Source of the DNA: Rotaria sordida | Taxonomy: Eukaryota; Rotifera; Eurotatoria; Philodinida; Philodinidae | Direction of reading: 5' to 3' | DNA: 64,000 nucleotides | NCBI GenBank assembly: GCA_905250125.1 | Contig: CAJNOL010000294.1 | Location: forward strand, 62,001-126,000 | Part shown: one piece after another, positions 13,901 to 26,203 of the stretch | Numbering within the stretch: position 1 is the stretch's first letter | Layout: the number at the start of each line of letters is the position of its first letter | The notes under the pieces: generated by a model | Database searches by the model: none | The model's input: the letters and a program-made list of their open reading frames with translations, nothing else | What the model was told of the DNA's origin: nothing | Program-made: the position numbers and the translations under genes

Positions 13901-13997
13901 AAAAACAAACTACTTCGTTACCTTAGCAATAACTTAAAGAGTATAACTCAATGGATAATCGATTAAATGTATTTATTTTTATTCAATTAAATATACC
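10938..13997. other. Gene-poor interval between SoxD and FAM47-like gene
   Basis: The first kilobase is probably the SoxD 3' untranslated region (T-rich, several AATAAA-like signals). The rest is AT-rich with no intact gene. A coding-like scrap on the minus strand is listed separately. From about 13300 to 13800 the composition is less AT-biased, with several GA/TC-rich words seen in the window's intronic repeats, which suggests eroded repeat DNA, but I could not align it to another copy here. Confidence 0.5.
12946..13155 (-). pseudogene. Short coding-like scrap, unrecognised
   Basis: A 69-codon open frame with a codon pattern closer to the real exons than to surrounding DNA. Its end, reading VGNESVSALNLLAVSKDCL, faintly recalls a WD40-type repeat edge, but there is no full repeat. 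No splice sites or flanking exons could be tied to it, and frames on either side are quickly interrupted. It is either a relic of a gene duplicate or chance. I would not call a function. Confidence 0.2.
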
Positions 13998-16900
13998 ATG
14001 AGTAACGATCTTAAATATGTTCTTTTACCAACAATCGAAGATCGACGTCGATCACCAAAATTTCAACCATGGTATATATATATTTTTTTTGTTATTATTA
14101 TCACTATTCTAATTTTATTTAAATCTTTATTTTAAATTTTTAAAAATAAACATAGGTCTATAAATGGAAAAGATTTTTCTTTAAAGTGAGAAAAAAATTA
14201 TACAAAATAGCTGCTTATGTTCTTCTTAATTATTGCATTGTATTTCCTACAAACAAAAAAAAATAGAATCTCTCATTTATCTTCTTCTATCTATTGAATA
14301 GGTATCGTGAAAGACTTAAAATGAAATATCCATGTAATATAAATACAAAAAATTGGAAATTTGTTAAAGATGGTCTTGATGATTTTCGTGATGGATTACC
14401 ACCATCACATGATGATATTATTTTACAAGTAAATTTTTTTCCCAAAATAAAATTATTATAATTTCTCTTTTCTTTTTCTTTTTTTTTGTATGTTAATAGC
14501 CAGATAAAGGTCCCGGACCTGTATTAATTTCAGAAAATCGTCGTATAAAAGCTACAGCATCAAATGTTCAAACTCGTCTTAAAGAACATCAATTATATTT
14601 TAGTCGAGAAATTCCAGCAGTTGAAAAACGACGTCAAATGATGGATAATTATATAGCAACGATACTTAATCATCCTATGGCTTTTTTTGAACATTTTAAT
14701 CAAACATTATCACCTGAAGTATTCAATATTAATTCAAATTTTCAAACTAAAATTTGTAATTATTTGTTCATTTTTATTTTTGTAATTCTATAGATGTATG
14801 AACGACTAACAAAATTACTCGAAGCTGAATTATTACGTTCAGATAATGATGATCAAACATCAATAACTGATGAACAAAAAGATACAATTTCATCATCACC
14901 TAGTGGTCAGATAATACGACCAGATACAAGTAGTAGTGAAAAAAGTGTTCCTGATTTGATATTCCAAGAAACTGAAAAAACGTTAGATATATATATATTA
15001 AATTTATTTCTTTTATTTTATTTTATTTTTTTGAAAATATAGAACAAATAATGAATTAACGGATGATTTAACAATTGAACAAATTGAACCAAAAGATCAA
15101 TTATCAGAAGTATCAGATAGTAAAAATACTTCAACACGAATTGGACGAAGTGGTATTATTTATGATGAATCAGGTAATCAATGGGATGCTGAAGAATATG
15201 AAAAAAAACAAAAAAATCCGTATCGATGGTTTATTGAAAAACAACGTGAAAAACAAAGAGCAAAAGGACCTACTAAAGATGAACAAGCTGCTTCAGCTAT
15301 GGTTATTTTATTTCATATTTTAAATTTTTTATAAAAAATAAAACAAAAAAAAACAATTTTTTTTTTCTTTCTTTCTCATAGGAAACACGACTTCATAATG
15401 TTTCTGAACAATTTTGTAATTGGTTATATAGTCTTGGTGGTGAAGCAAATCCTGATATTGATTCAGCTGTTGTTAGAAATTTATTTTCAACAGCTTATGA
15501 TACAAAACCATCTTTAAGTGTACCAATTAAAATTGTTGAAATGACAAGAGTTAGTAAATTTATTATTATTATTATTATTAGTATTGTTTTGAATTTTAAT
15601 TAGGTTCCAATTGAATTACGAGATGGTACACAGGATACAATGTTTCCTCTAGGAGAACGAACAAAAACAAATTTAACAGAAGTGGTAATTATGATTATTT
15701 TTATATTATAGTTTTTATGAAAGAGAATCATTTGATTCTAGAATGCGTTTTTTTTTCAATCTCTACTAATCATAAAGTTTTAAAAATAAATTTTTAGACA
15801 GTTGAATGGTATTAACATTTTAAAATAAAGAAGAACGAATCATTGACTGTATAGCCTATCATTACATGATTTATCTTCGTTACTACAATATAAATAAACG
15901 ATAAGTCAAATATTTTTATGGTCAATATCGACACCGAACTAAATTTAAGCCTATCTACTTGTAGAGTCGATGCAAATATTGACAGTGAGTCACCGATAGA
16001 GAATCCATGGCGACACTGATATACGTGTTTGCTGCAACATTGAAACACTAACTCTATCAAAATATATCCTTTTGTTTATAGCGGTGTGTTTCTTACTTCA
16101 GTTAGCACTGATGAAGGAGGAGCTTTTCCAGGTGTCAAGTCACTTTTCTACTGAGACGATGTTCATTTGATGATTAATAGAAAAATCTAGAGTGGTTTGG
16201 GTCTCTGGGCCTTCGTTCTTGAGATATCGAAATTTTACTGGATTTTTCAACAAAAAACTTTGGCTCTCTGGAGATGTCAATTTGCTTTTACACATAGGAG
16301 AATTTTGAATATTCAATATTTCGGAACAGGAAATACTAGAAAAGTTCCAATTTACTCAATGAATTGATCTCATGGACAACTTTCTTCATGAAAAATTGGA
16401 AGTTGAAAGTCGATTTTTCACATGATCTGATGGGAGATCAGAGCTTTTTATTGAAAAACTCAGTAACATTTCCATATCTAAAACACAAAGGCCCAGAAAA
16501 GCAAACCATTCTAGACTTTTCTATTACACATCAAGTGAAGCTCGTCTCGATAGAAAACCGATTTCACATTGGAAGAAGTTTTCTCGTGAGTCGATGATCA
16601 GTCAACTGAAACTCCAGATCCCTATCTATTTCATATAAAAATCTCTATTGAATTTCACTAGTAGACGTCTTTAAACTTATGCTTTAATTAATTTCTAACA
16701 ATAGACAGAGAGAGAGAGTTAGATCAAAAAGAAGTTAAGTTAATTATGTAGAATACAGACGACAATATACAATTAAGACTATATAGTAATTATATTAGAA
16801 TAGAATAAGGTAGCAGAAGAAGAGTATAGTATAACCTCTCTTTATAGTGGATGTTCTTTGGACTTTTCAAAAGTATTATGAGACAATTCATAGCCATAAA

Positions 16901-17622
16901 TGAAGTAATCATATTTATTTTAAATACTTCCTCCAAATGTGACATTGACTTGAATTTCATATTGAATAAAATCTTATTATATTTCCATAGTTTTGAAATT
17001 TAAGATAGTTCTTTTGTTTTTTTTATTTCTATTAATGTTTGATTATTAATTCAAATTCATATTTCTTATTTCGAAATAAAATCAATAAATTTTCATCATT
17101 TTTTCTTTATACAATATTTAGCCTAGACGATCAAGTACTGCTAAATCAAAAATAAGTCCATCTATTATTAATGATCAAGAATCACATATACAAAAATATC
17201 GATATGGTGCATGGTATTTACCAAAAAATCTTTGGCAACGTTCATTAACAAATAATGAACTTCGTGATCCTAAAGTTATTCAAGCTGAACGTGAAGATGT
17301 AACACGAAAACGAGAAGAAGAAATTGTAGAAAAAAAAAAAGATTTCATAACTTTTATATATAAAATTTAATTTACTTTTTTTTCTAAGAATGCTCGTCTT
17401 GCTCCATTACATGGCGTAGATGCATTTAAAGAATATTTACAAGAAAAAAATTATCGTCGATTACCAAAAGTAACAAATTGTTTTTTTTACATAACAAAAA
17501 AATCTTTCGTTTTTGATTAGTTAATAACTGATGTTGAACAATATCGACGTGATCATCCACGCGAAATCACAAGTTCAACAGTAGAACTTCAAGCTAAACG
17601 AACAATAGCTTCAGCACCTTAA
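13998..17622 (+). CDS. FAM47-family protein
   Basis: Exons: 13998-14071, 14302-14428, 14500-14718, 14794-14981, 15043-15301, 15382-15549, 15604-15684, 17122-17325, 17389-17469, 17521-17622, giving 500 aa. An optional 30-bp exon (14156-14185) is also in frame. Skipping it gives PWYRERLKMKYP, which looks more natural. The N-terminal NWKFVKDGLDDFRDGLPP block and the later RYGAWYLPKNLW block (exon at 17122) are the two conserved blocks I know from FAM47 proteins; recognition is from memory of the family, not a search. Known members have been linked to chromatin and arginine methylation, but no enzymatic motif is visible here. The middle is Ser/Thr/Glu-rich. The 1.4-kb intron 15685-17121 is packed with repeats. 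IFT88 starts 132 bp downstream on the same strand. Confidence 0.65.
15965..16110 (+). repeat. Dispersed repeat, copy 1 (intron of FAM47-like gene)
   Basis: About 125-145 bp clearly similar to 31200-31345 in the RalBP1 gene, in the same orientation. Shared words include GACAGTGAGTCA / GTCAGTGAGTCA, and AACTCTATCAAAATAT followed by TATAGC and GTGT.TTC. The similarity is patchy, so the copies are old. The family is unknown. It abuts the foldback element to its right. Confidence 0.6.
16144..16556. mobile_element. Foldback (inverted-repeat) element, copy A
   Basis: The left arm (about 16144-16257) and right arm (about 16446-16556) are reverse complements with scattered mismatches. For example, GAGACGATGTTCATTTGATG on the left pairs with CATCAAGTGAAGCTCGTCTC on the right, and the GGGCC...GAGATATCGAAATTTTACTG tract pairs with the right arm's CAGTAACATTTCCATATCT...GGCCC. 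The loop is about 190 bp. No coding capacity, so a non-autonomous DNA element. A related copy lies at 34468-34853. No target duplication could be fixed. Confidence 0.7.
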
Positions 17623-17754
17623 ATAATAACGAAATAAAAACTGTTCTGTTTATATACATATTTTTTTTTGAAATGATAATTTTAATTATAGTTCAAAAAT
17701 CTAAGAAAAAAAAACGTATTTAGATATTTCTTTTTTGTTTTCAGATTAAAAATT
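17623..17754 (+). promoter_or_regulatory. Short FAM47-IFT88 spacer with splice acceptor
   Basis: 132 bp between the FAM47-like stop and the IFT88 start. It contains a T-rich tract and a textbook acceptor (TTTTTTGTTTTCAG, AG at 17743-17744), 10 bases before the IFT88 ATG. Either IFT88 has a 5' untranslated intron whose first exon lies in or before the upstream gene, or this is a spliced-leader trans-splice site in an operon. Bdelloid rotifers are known to trans-splice a leader. Confidence 0.55.
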
Positions 17755-20700
17755 ATGACTGATAAACCTGATTCTTATTCCGGTTTTAATGAATATAATC
17801 CTTTATTAGATACTGATGTGAGTTAAATTTATTTCATGTTTTTTTTTTTGTTTTATGATATTATTCATTTAAAGAGTTTAAAATATGATACTGATTTACA
17901 ACAAGCAGTTTTAAAAACCAGTCATGGCCGACGAGCTCCACCGGTAATTTTTTTTTAAAATTTTATTTATTATAAAAACATTTCTTTTCTTTTCAGACTG
18001 GTTTAGCTGGTGCAGGTACTGCTCAAAAGGTAAAATTTTGTTCAATTATTTTATTTTTTATACATTATGAATTTTTATAGGGTGGATTTTTCTCTCGAAT
18101 GAAAAATATTTTTGGTCGACAGAAAACTACAGCTGTACCACCACCAGGTACATCATCGGGTCGATTAGGAACTGCATCACGTGCAGCTCAACAACAGAAT
18201 AGTGTTATTGGTGCTCCACCTGGTTCAGCATCACGTCGTCTTCAAACTGGTTCAGCAACAGGACAACGACGACCAACAACAGCAGTACAAGGTGCTGGAT
18301 TTACCACTGGTGCTTTAGGTAGTGGTACAACAACATTAGGACCTTCACAATTTGAAAGAAAAGAAGAAACGTATGTGTACATATAAGACATAAATGAAAA
18401 ATGATTTGTTTTTATTATTTAAGTAATGAAGATAAAGCAAAAAAACTGGAAAGAACAGTATTGGATCTTGTTGAAGAAAGTTGTTTAGCATATGAAAAAA
18501 ATGATACAAAATTAGTAAGATCAATATTTTTTCTTTCTTTTTTTTTATCTAATTTTCGGTTTTTCTTTTGTAGGCACTTGAAAAATCTGAAGAAGCAATG
18601 AGAAATGAAAAAAGTCTTAATCGATATCGAGAAGAACAAAATCTTGGAGAATCAGATTTAAATCTAACTGGATTTGTACGTATCATTTTAAATCATTAAA
18701 AAAAAATATTAAAATTAAAATTAATTCTCATCACAATAGAAGATTATCCTTAATGAATAAATTTCTCGAAAGATTGAGATTTAAAATATCCTTAGATTTT
18801 AGAGTTTGAGTCAAGGAGGAAAAATCCTTCATTATGCTCCAGTAATTTTTTTCTTAATGATCTTATAAAAAATAACTTCATTTTTCTGTACTTTCCTATA
18901 TTTCGGAAGTATAGAAATATGCTTGTTTTGAACTGAAAATCTTCAAAGATTAAGATCTACTTTATTTCTAGACTTTTAAAATCCTAAAAACATTCTGATT
19001 TCCAGAAAAATTTTTGTTTTATTAAAATAATTCTGAATATTAATTGTTTCTATTCAATTTTCTTATTCTTAAATATTATTCAAAGATTAAAATGAATAGA
19101 TTGTTATTTTTAGAATCAATTCAATTGAATAGTATTGGTTTTAATTTTTTTTTGTGTTAAAGAATAAGAAATATATTTATTGATTTAAATAGGTCATTCT
19201 TCATTGTGCTAATATGTTAGCTAAATGTGGTATGAATTCTGAAGCAATGAATCAATATAATTTAATATTAAAAAATAAATTATTACCTGTACCTAGTCGT
19301 TTGTAAGTAGAAATATTATTTTTAACAATAAAAAATAAAAAAAAATTCTTTTAAATCATTTCTATTCTTAGACGAATTAATATTGGTAATATTTTCTTAC
19401 GTTCAAAACAATATACGAAAGCATTAAAAATGTATCGTATGGCACTTGATCAAATACCTGAACAGAATGCTGATTTAAAGTAAAGAAGAAAGAAAATAGA
19501 AATTATTTAATAGATGATAATTAATTGAATAAAAAAAATCTCGATTTTGGTTTCTTTAGATTTAAAGTTCGTGAAAATATAGCTGCTACACATATTCTTA
19601 TGACTCAATATGCTGAAGCAGCACAAGCTTATGAATCAATAATGCAAGAACGACCAAATTATCGTAGTGGTTTAAATCTTCTTCTTTGTTATCATACATT
19701 AGGACAACGTGATAAAACACGTCGAGCATTTAGTGATTTACTTAAAATACCATTTTTAAGTTCTGATGATGATTATCAAGCATCAGTAAAAATTAAATAA
19801 ATAATTATTGATTTATTTATTAAAGATTTTATTTTTTTATGATAGGTTGATAAAGCAGATAAACATGCAAATCTTGTTTTAGAAGCTACACGAGATGATC
19901 GTTTAAGACAATTCGAACGAAAACGGTAGAGATTTTCGATTTTTGTTTTCAGGTTCTGAAAATTTCAAATTTGATTATTTACATAAGATCTTTTGAAAAG
20001 AAAACAAACATCTATTATTAAATGTCAAAGTACTTTTGAATCGATTAAATCAATACATAAAAAAAAAAAACAATGAATTTATTTATTTATTTCAACAAAC
20101 ACAAATCTTTTTCTTTTTTTTTCTTCCTATTTATTTTTCTTAATACAATTGAAAATATTAATCATTTATTTAGACGACGTTTTGCTGAACATGTTATTGT
20201 TACTGCTGCTAAAATTGTTGGTAATAATTCTGATGGAGATTTTGTTGGAGGTTATGAATGGTGTATTGAACAAGTACGAAATTCTACATATCTTGAATTA
20301 GCTAGTGGTCTTGAAATTCAAAAAGCTATTGCTTATTTACGTGAAGATAATTTTCCTAAGGTTAGATGAAAAACAAAAAAGAAAATTAAATAATTTAAAA
20401 CAAAAAAACAATATTCTTCTAGGCAATTTCTACATTGAAAGAATTTGAAAAAGCTGAAGCAAAATTAGCAAGTGCAGGTTTGTATAATGATTTGAAAAAA
20501 CAAAGTACAAATGAATTTATTTATAAATAAAAAAAATTTCTTTTAGCTTCTACAAATTTATCATTTTTATACTTTTTGGTATAAATACATTTTTATTAAA
20601 AAAAAAAAAAAAAAAAAAAAAACAATTTTGTTTTTTTTAAAGGAAAAAGATTTAAATAATGCACATAAATATGCTGATTTAGCTTTAAAAACTGATAAAT

Positions 20701-23700
20701 TTAATCCAGCTTGTATGTAACAACAAAAAAAATCTTCATATTTACTCTATTAGTGTATTTCTTCTTTTTTATTTATTTATCTTCTAAAAGCTTTAACTAA
20801 TAAAGGCAATTGTTGTTATGCTCAAGAAGATTATGATAAAGCTCGATATTATTATGAAGAAGCTTTGAATATTGATGCAGGTTCTGTTGAAGCTCTACAT
20901 AATCTTAGTAAGTTTTAAAAATTCTTTTAATATTAAAAACAAACAAAAAAAAATTCATTTTGTTTTAGTTTTAACATTAATGAAATCAAAACAATATCAA
21001 CGTGTTAAAGATCTTCTTCATAAATATACAATAATACAACCAACAAATGCACAAGTTTTTTGTTTAATGGCTGAAGTATTAGAACATACAAATGATATTG
21101 ATAATGCAAAAAGTTGGTTAGTTAAAACAAAAAAATCAAACTTTTTTGTTTTTTTTTTCAAAATATGAAAAAAAACTATTTTTTTTTTTTGGCAGGTATT
21201 TACAAGCTTTAAGTACACATCGAATGGATGGACATTTACATCGACGAATAGGTGAAGTTATTGATGTACAAGGAGATAAATCTGATGCTATACAATATTA
21301 TTTTGATGTAAGTTTTGCTTTTTTATTATTAAAATATTATTTTTTATAATAATACAAAAAAATGACAAAGGCTTTTCGACATAATCCGTGTGATATAAAA
21401 ACATTAGAATGGCTTGCATCATATTATATCGAAACACAATATCCTGAAAAAGCTGTTGAATTTTGTGCACAAGCTGCATTAGTCAAGTAAGTAAAACAAA
21501 AAACGAAATGAAACAAAAATGTTTTTTTTTTTTTGTTTTAGACCAGGAGAAATTAAATGGCATTTAATGGTTGCTTCATGTTATCGTCGTACTGGTGATT
21601 ATACAGCTGCATTAGAAAAATATAAATGGATTCATCAACATTTTCCAGATGATACTGATTGTAAGATATGAGTCCTCTTGTTGCTCGACATATTGATCTT
21701 GAATTATTATATTATTATATATTCAAATTACATGAAATTTATTCGCTATGTTAGCATTATAGTAGAAAGATTCTGATAAAATTTTCAGGAAATATTCATT
21801 AAACAAAGGTCAAAGAGTAGCTCATTGAAAATTCTCTACAGAACCTTAATCTATATATTTAATATTGTTTTAAAGAGTATATCAGCTGTAGTGTTTAACA
21901 GAATGCTTATTTTTAATTCTTATCTTTTATGCACAGGAAAAGAATAATGAATTATATATTACCAAGCACTCTCAAAAAAAAAATGAAGATCTATTTATAG
22001 AACTGCTTTTTTTTTCATATATATATATATATATATAATAATAATGCTTAATTAAGAAAAAAAGAAAAAGATTGTCACACATTGCAGCTTCACATGTTCT
22101 TTCAAACAAACAAAAAACCCATAGCATTTGATTACAATGAAGTTCTTTCGAATAGTCTAGAACAGGCGATCAAGAAAAAAAAAGAACAGAAATAAAAAAA
22201 TAAATAAAACAGGTTTTTTCATTTTTTTTTTTGCCTCTGAAAAAACTGATATTATTTAAGAAGAATATGATGGAAATCATGAAAGAAAAATTTTTGCAAG
22301 AAATGAGGCGACAAAAATCATATTATATATGAAAGGTCAAATCTCAGAGAATTGTCATAGACATTTATCTTAATTTCGACATTTCGGACGAAAATTGACT
22401 TTTTTTGAGTGAAGACGACCTTAAGAAATTAGAATATCATATCTATTAAAGATATATTATATATATATATATATAAACAATACTGTCGGGTTAGATGTAA
22501 AAAAAATAAAGAACATTTTATTTGTGGAAAAGAATTCTTTTCAATAATATTTTATATATTTTTCTATCAAATTACTTATTCACTGATTTGATATAGTGGA
22601 CTGCTTTTTTTTCTCCTCTAAAGAAATTCTCTTTACTAAAATGACATTTATATTAATTAATAATTTAAAAAAAAAAATTTTTATTAATATATCAACTGAA
22701 TAAAGGTCAAACACAGTTCTTCTGCATATATAACTATAGGGGTAAAATCATGTCATTTAATCTAGGTCAAGAATAAGCAAGTCAAAAACAACAACAACAA
22801 CAATAACAGCAATCTACACTGTGATTGTAGTACTTTATATAAAATAATTTGCATAGATATTGATACGTAGTATTATATCTTTAGAAAAAAAAATCGATTT
22901 AGACCCTTAGAAGATTAGTTTATCTATATCTGATATAATATTAGTGAAAAATCTGTATTATAGTGTAGATCGTGAATATATTACATCCAGTGTCATATGT
23001 CAATACCATATGTATTTTTCCATCATTTGTCGCTTTTTTTTCTCTATCCCTCTCTTTCCCTAGTTTGACATTCTCATGTGTGAAAGGATATTATTTCAGT
23101 TTTGATAATTATCTAACCTAGAGATGATTAAGTACAAAAAATAATTGTTGTCTACTTATCTTATCTAAAGACATGATAAGAATTTCATTCTAGGGTTTTG
23201 AAAAAGATTAATTATGAGATCATAACATTTTTGAAGATATAATTAAAAAATTATCATATTCTAGGTATACAATTTTTGGTTAAAATATCAACTGATCTTG
23301 GTTTACCTGAACGTGAAATTTATGAAAATGAATTAAAAAAAGTTAATAAAATGAAAGAAATACAACTTCAAGTGTGTTAATTTTATTTTCGATATGAAAA
23401 AATAATAATAATAAAAAAATAAATGAAAACTTTTTTTTTTTTCTTTAGCGTAAGTCAAGTGCTGATAAAAGTCGTAATATTGTTAAAGGTCGAAAAATTT
23501 CTCAAGTTGAAAATGATGGTAAAAAAAAGCAATATTTGTTTTTGTTTTTTTGTTGATCTTATTATTTATTTGAGGTTCTCATTCAAAACATGATGATAAT
23601 CGTCAGTTAAGTGGTCGTAAACGTGCTCCAATTGATTTAGATCATACGGAAGGAGTTTTTTCTCAACAAGGTTTTTCTTATCAATTTGTTTTTTTTGCAA

Positions 23701-23867
23701 TAAATATTTTTTTTTTCTAAATTTTAGAACCTGTTGCTGTTCCTTCCTTTGTTAATCAACTTTCTCAAGATATGACAGGTGGACGACCAAGAACGGCCAT
23801 ACTTAAAAAAGATCAAAATAAAAGTTTATTTGATGAAAATGATGATGCAGCTGAACTTTTACCCTGA
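17755..23867 (+). CDS. IFT88: Intraflagellar transport protein 88 (TPR protein)
   Basis: Subunit of the IFT-B complex that carries cargo along the ciliary axoneme. Twenty-three exons, 17755-17817 to 23728-23867, give 856 aa in one frame; human IFT88 is about 830. The N-terminus is Gly/Ser/Thr-rich with a conserved FERKEE segment before the helices. The middle and C-terminal two-thirds are TPR helices, seen as repeated A..Y..AL or A..[FY]..A patterns such as NAHKYADLALKTDKFNPA, NKGNCCYAQEDYDKARYYYE and YLQALSTHRMDGHLHRRIGE. The block IKWHLMVASCYRRTGDYTAA followed by FLVKISTDLGLPE is the typical IFT88 end. The tail after about residue 755 is charged and low in complexity. Introns are 50-80 bp, except 18676-19192 (517 bp), 19926-20173 (248 bp) and 21661-23264 (1.6 kb). 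The start follows a splice acceptor by 10 bases. Confidence 0.95.
21661..23264 (+). other. 1.6-kb intron of IFT88
   Basis: Donor GTAAGA at 21661, acceptor TATTCTAG ending at 23264. AT-rich, with AT microsatellites near 22017-22037 and 22455-22475 and a CAA run near 22790. No coding signal and no clear transposon ends seen. Confidence 0.6.
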
Positions 23868-25188
23868 CTGAAAATACTGTTTATTAATTTTTAATAAATT
23901 CACAAAGGCATTTTTTTCTTCTGATCTTCTTCTTACTTTCATCTGTTTTGCAGCTGATGTTTTTCTCTCTCTCGTCTTTTTTTGTCGTTACGTTCTTCAA
24001 GTACTATTAACAAGCATCTTCCTAGGCTGAAGATCGGCTGATGCATTACAATGCGCAAAGAGGAAAAAAAAACGAGGGTAAAAATGTGTTCGTACTTTGG
24101 TGCTTTTTTTGGTTTCGTAAAATAATACGAGAAGAAAAAAACAAGAAACGAGAGAGAAAAAGAAAATATAAGGGTAGATAGTTGCGGCGACGACAACCGC
24201 GGCGGCCTTTTCCTCTTTTTTCTCTGTAGCTACGAATTGCCATCGTCAGTATCACAAATAGAAAATAAATGTCAAAGAATCTAAGGTGAGTGGGTCAAAA
24301 GATTAGAGAATCGATAAATAATGTTGATGCTGTTAGTATATATACATATATTACAAACAGAACATATCGTGTTTTTGTGTTTACTTTTTTCTATTCAATA
24401 TAATCTAAGGTAAAAAAACAAAATACATTCTTGTCAATTAACTGATCTTAGGGTCACAAAGAAACAAAAAGAAGAAAAAAAGGTTGATGATTTCGATTTT
24501 TCTTTTGCTATTTATTTAGTTTTGTTTTTTTGTACATCATTCCACTTTTTCAATTTTTTTTTTATTTTAAATTTAATTAACATAGTTATATTATATGTAA
24601 AATTGTGATAAGATAAAAAATTTGGACAGTCTTTATTCTATATATGATCGAGATTCATAGAACGCTCTGTTAATAGTGCATGTTTTTTTGTATGCATATG
24701 TTCTCTTTATAGAATCATCATTATATTGGCTACAGCAGGACGTATGTCTTGTTTCTCTCTGAGTTTTTCCTGTCTCATTCGCATTCTTCTCTTTTCTTGT
24801 CCTCGTCAAAAACAAGCTCTTTTTCGTTGTCTATCTGTCTGTCAATCGACATAAACAATCATCTGGCTACAGTAGTAATTTTATATTAGGTACTTTACGA
24901 TGGCCCAATTTTTTTTCTACGGACATATTATTACAATTCAATAGTGTTGATTTTATATAGAATTTTATTAATGATTTAAATTTTCGATTTAATGAGTAAC
25001 TATTTAGAATAATCAATGTAGATAAAACAATAAGAAAGAAAGAAAGCAAGCAAGAAAAAAAAAAGATTATTTTTCATATTAATGATGTATAAATAATGTT
25101 CTATTTATGGCACATATAGAATTTTTCTTATTATAGTAGTAGTACGTGGAACAAACGATACGAAGTGGTTAGATAAGTAAAAACACAG
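23868..25188. other. Intergenic stretch between IFT88 and the AXH gene
   Basis: Begins with the IFT88 3' untranslated region (AATAAA at about 23890). From about 23930 to 24250 the sequence turns GA/CT-rich with higher GC, giving overlapping low-complexity frames on the minus strand that I do not accept as genes. The rest is AT-rich. The bases just before the AXH start read CACAG|ATG, so the gene's first base may follow a splice acceptor, though the pyrimidine tract is poor. Confidence 0.5.
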
Positions 25189-26203
25189 ATGGACCCTTCC
25201 ACAGCAAATACGGCTAGTAAGATGACTATGCCATCAACAACATTTGCTATTGATCGTTCAAATCCTAATTTATCTTCGTCGAATTTTCATCAAAGTCTAT
25301 CTCTTACTTCAACTAATACATGTTCAAATAATCGTTATTCCTATCCTGACATTCTATCATCATCTTCATCAACATCATCATTAAATTATACTGATCTACT
25401 TCGTACATGGAATTATCATAGATTTATAACATCAGCATTAACAACTGATCATTTGTCAGATAATTCTTCTAGTGATTATTATCCACGTAATGGTTCTTTG
25501 CATCAATGTTATCCTCATACATTACAAAAATCTTTACATCATCAAACACATGATGATATTCTTTTAAAGAAATTTCATCGTGATACATTGGTTACCTTAG
25601 ATACAGGTGAATTAAAAAATATTCAACAATTAACAAAAAATGATTTTTTAAAAAGTGCAAAACAAAGTCATCAATATTCAAGGTCAAATTATTGTCTTTT
25701 TTTTTTTTGTTTTAAAGAAAAAAGATTATATTTAATAATATAATTATTTATTTATTTATTTATTTAGTGTTTTAGCACGAGTCGATTATATTGGTTCGAT
25801 TGATAAATCAACTGGTAGAGTCGAATTACGTTTTTATATTGATGATATTAGAAAAACAGTAATTTATTTTTTCTGGACAAATTATAAAATATAATTTGTT
25901 TTTTTCTTTTAGGCTTCATGTTATGTTTTACCAGCTGTACCATTTTTTGTTCATCAATATTCATGTTGGTCATCTATATCACCTGAACATACACATCATC
26001 AATGTGGTTTAAAATGTCGTCAATTAGAATGTGGTGATATAATAATAGCTGTAACTGAACAACGAAAATTTTCATCATCATCATCGAAAATCAATGATAA
26101 ATCTAATTATAGTCAACAATCATCAACAAGCTATGTAGCTGAAAAATACACAAATGGACAAACATCACCATCCATTAAACGTCATAAATCATCAAATGAA
26201 TAA
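25189..26203 (+). CDS. AXH-domain protein, ataxin-1 type
   Basis: Three exons (25189-25682, 25768-25858, 25913-26203) give 291 aa. The AXH fold spans about residues 126-245. It begins KKFHRDTLVTLDTGELKNIQ and passes through DFLKSAKQS, VLARVDYIGS, a PAVPFFVHQYSCWSS block and LECGDIIIAV. The order and spacing match the AXH domain shared by ataxin-1, ataxin-1-like and HBP1. Known AXH proteins bind RNA and transcription repressors such as Capicua in the nucleus; that role here is inferred. No HMG box is present, which separates it from HBP1. There is no polyglutamine tract. The N-terminus is Ser/Thr/Asn-rich and disordered, and the C-terminus has a basic SIKRHKSS that could act in nuclear import, as in ataxin-1. 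Confidence 0.85.

Noticed and set aside
14156-14185. A 30-bp extra exon in the FAM47-like gene
   Set aside because: In frame with acceptable splice sites, but skipping it gives a more family-like PWYRERL junction; kept only as optional.
23939-24255. Minus-strand Ser/Leu/Arg-rich frames after IFT88
   Set aside because: Low-complexity GA/CT-rich sequence with two overlapping frames; no motif or exon signals.
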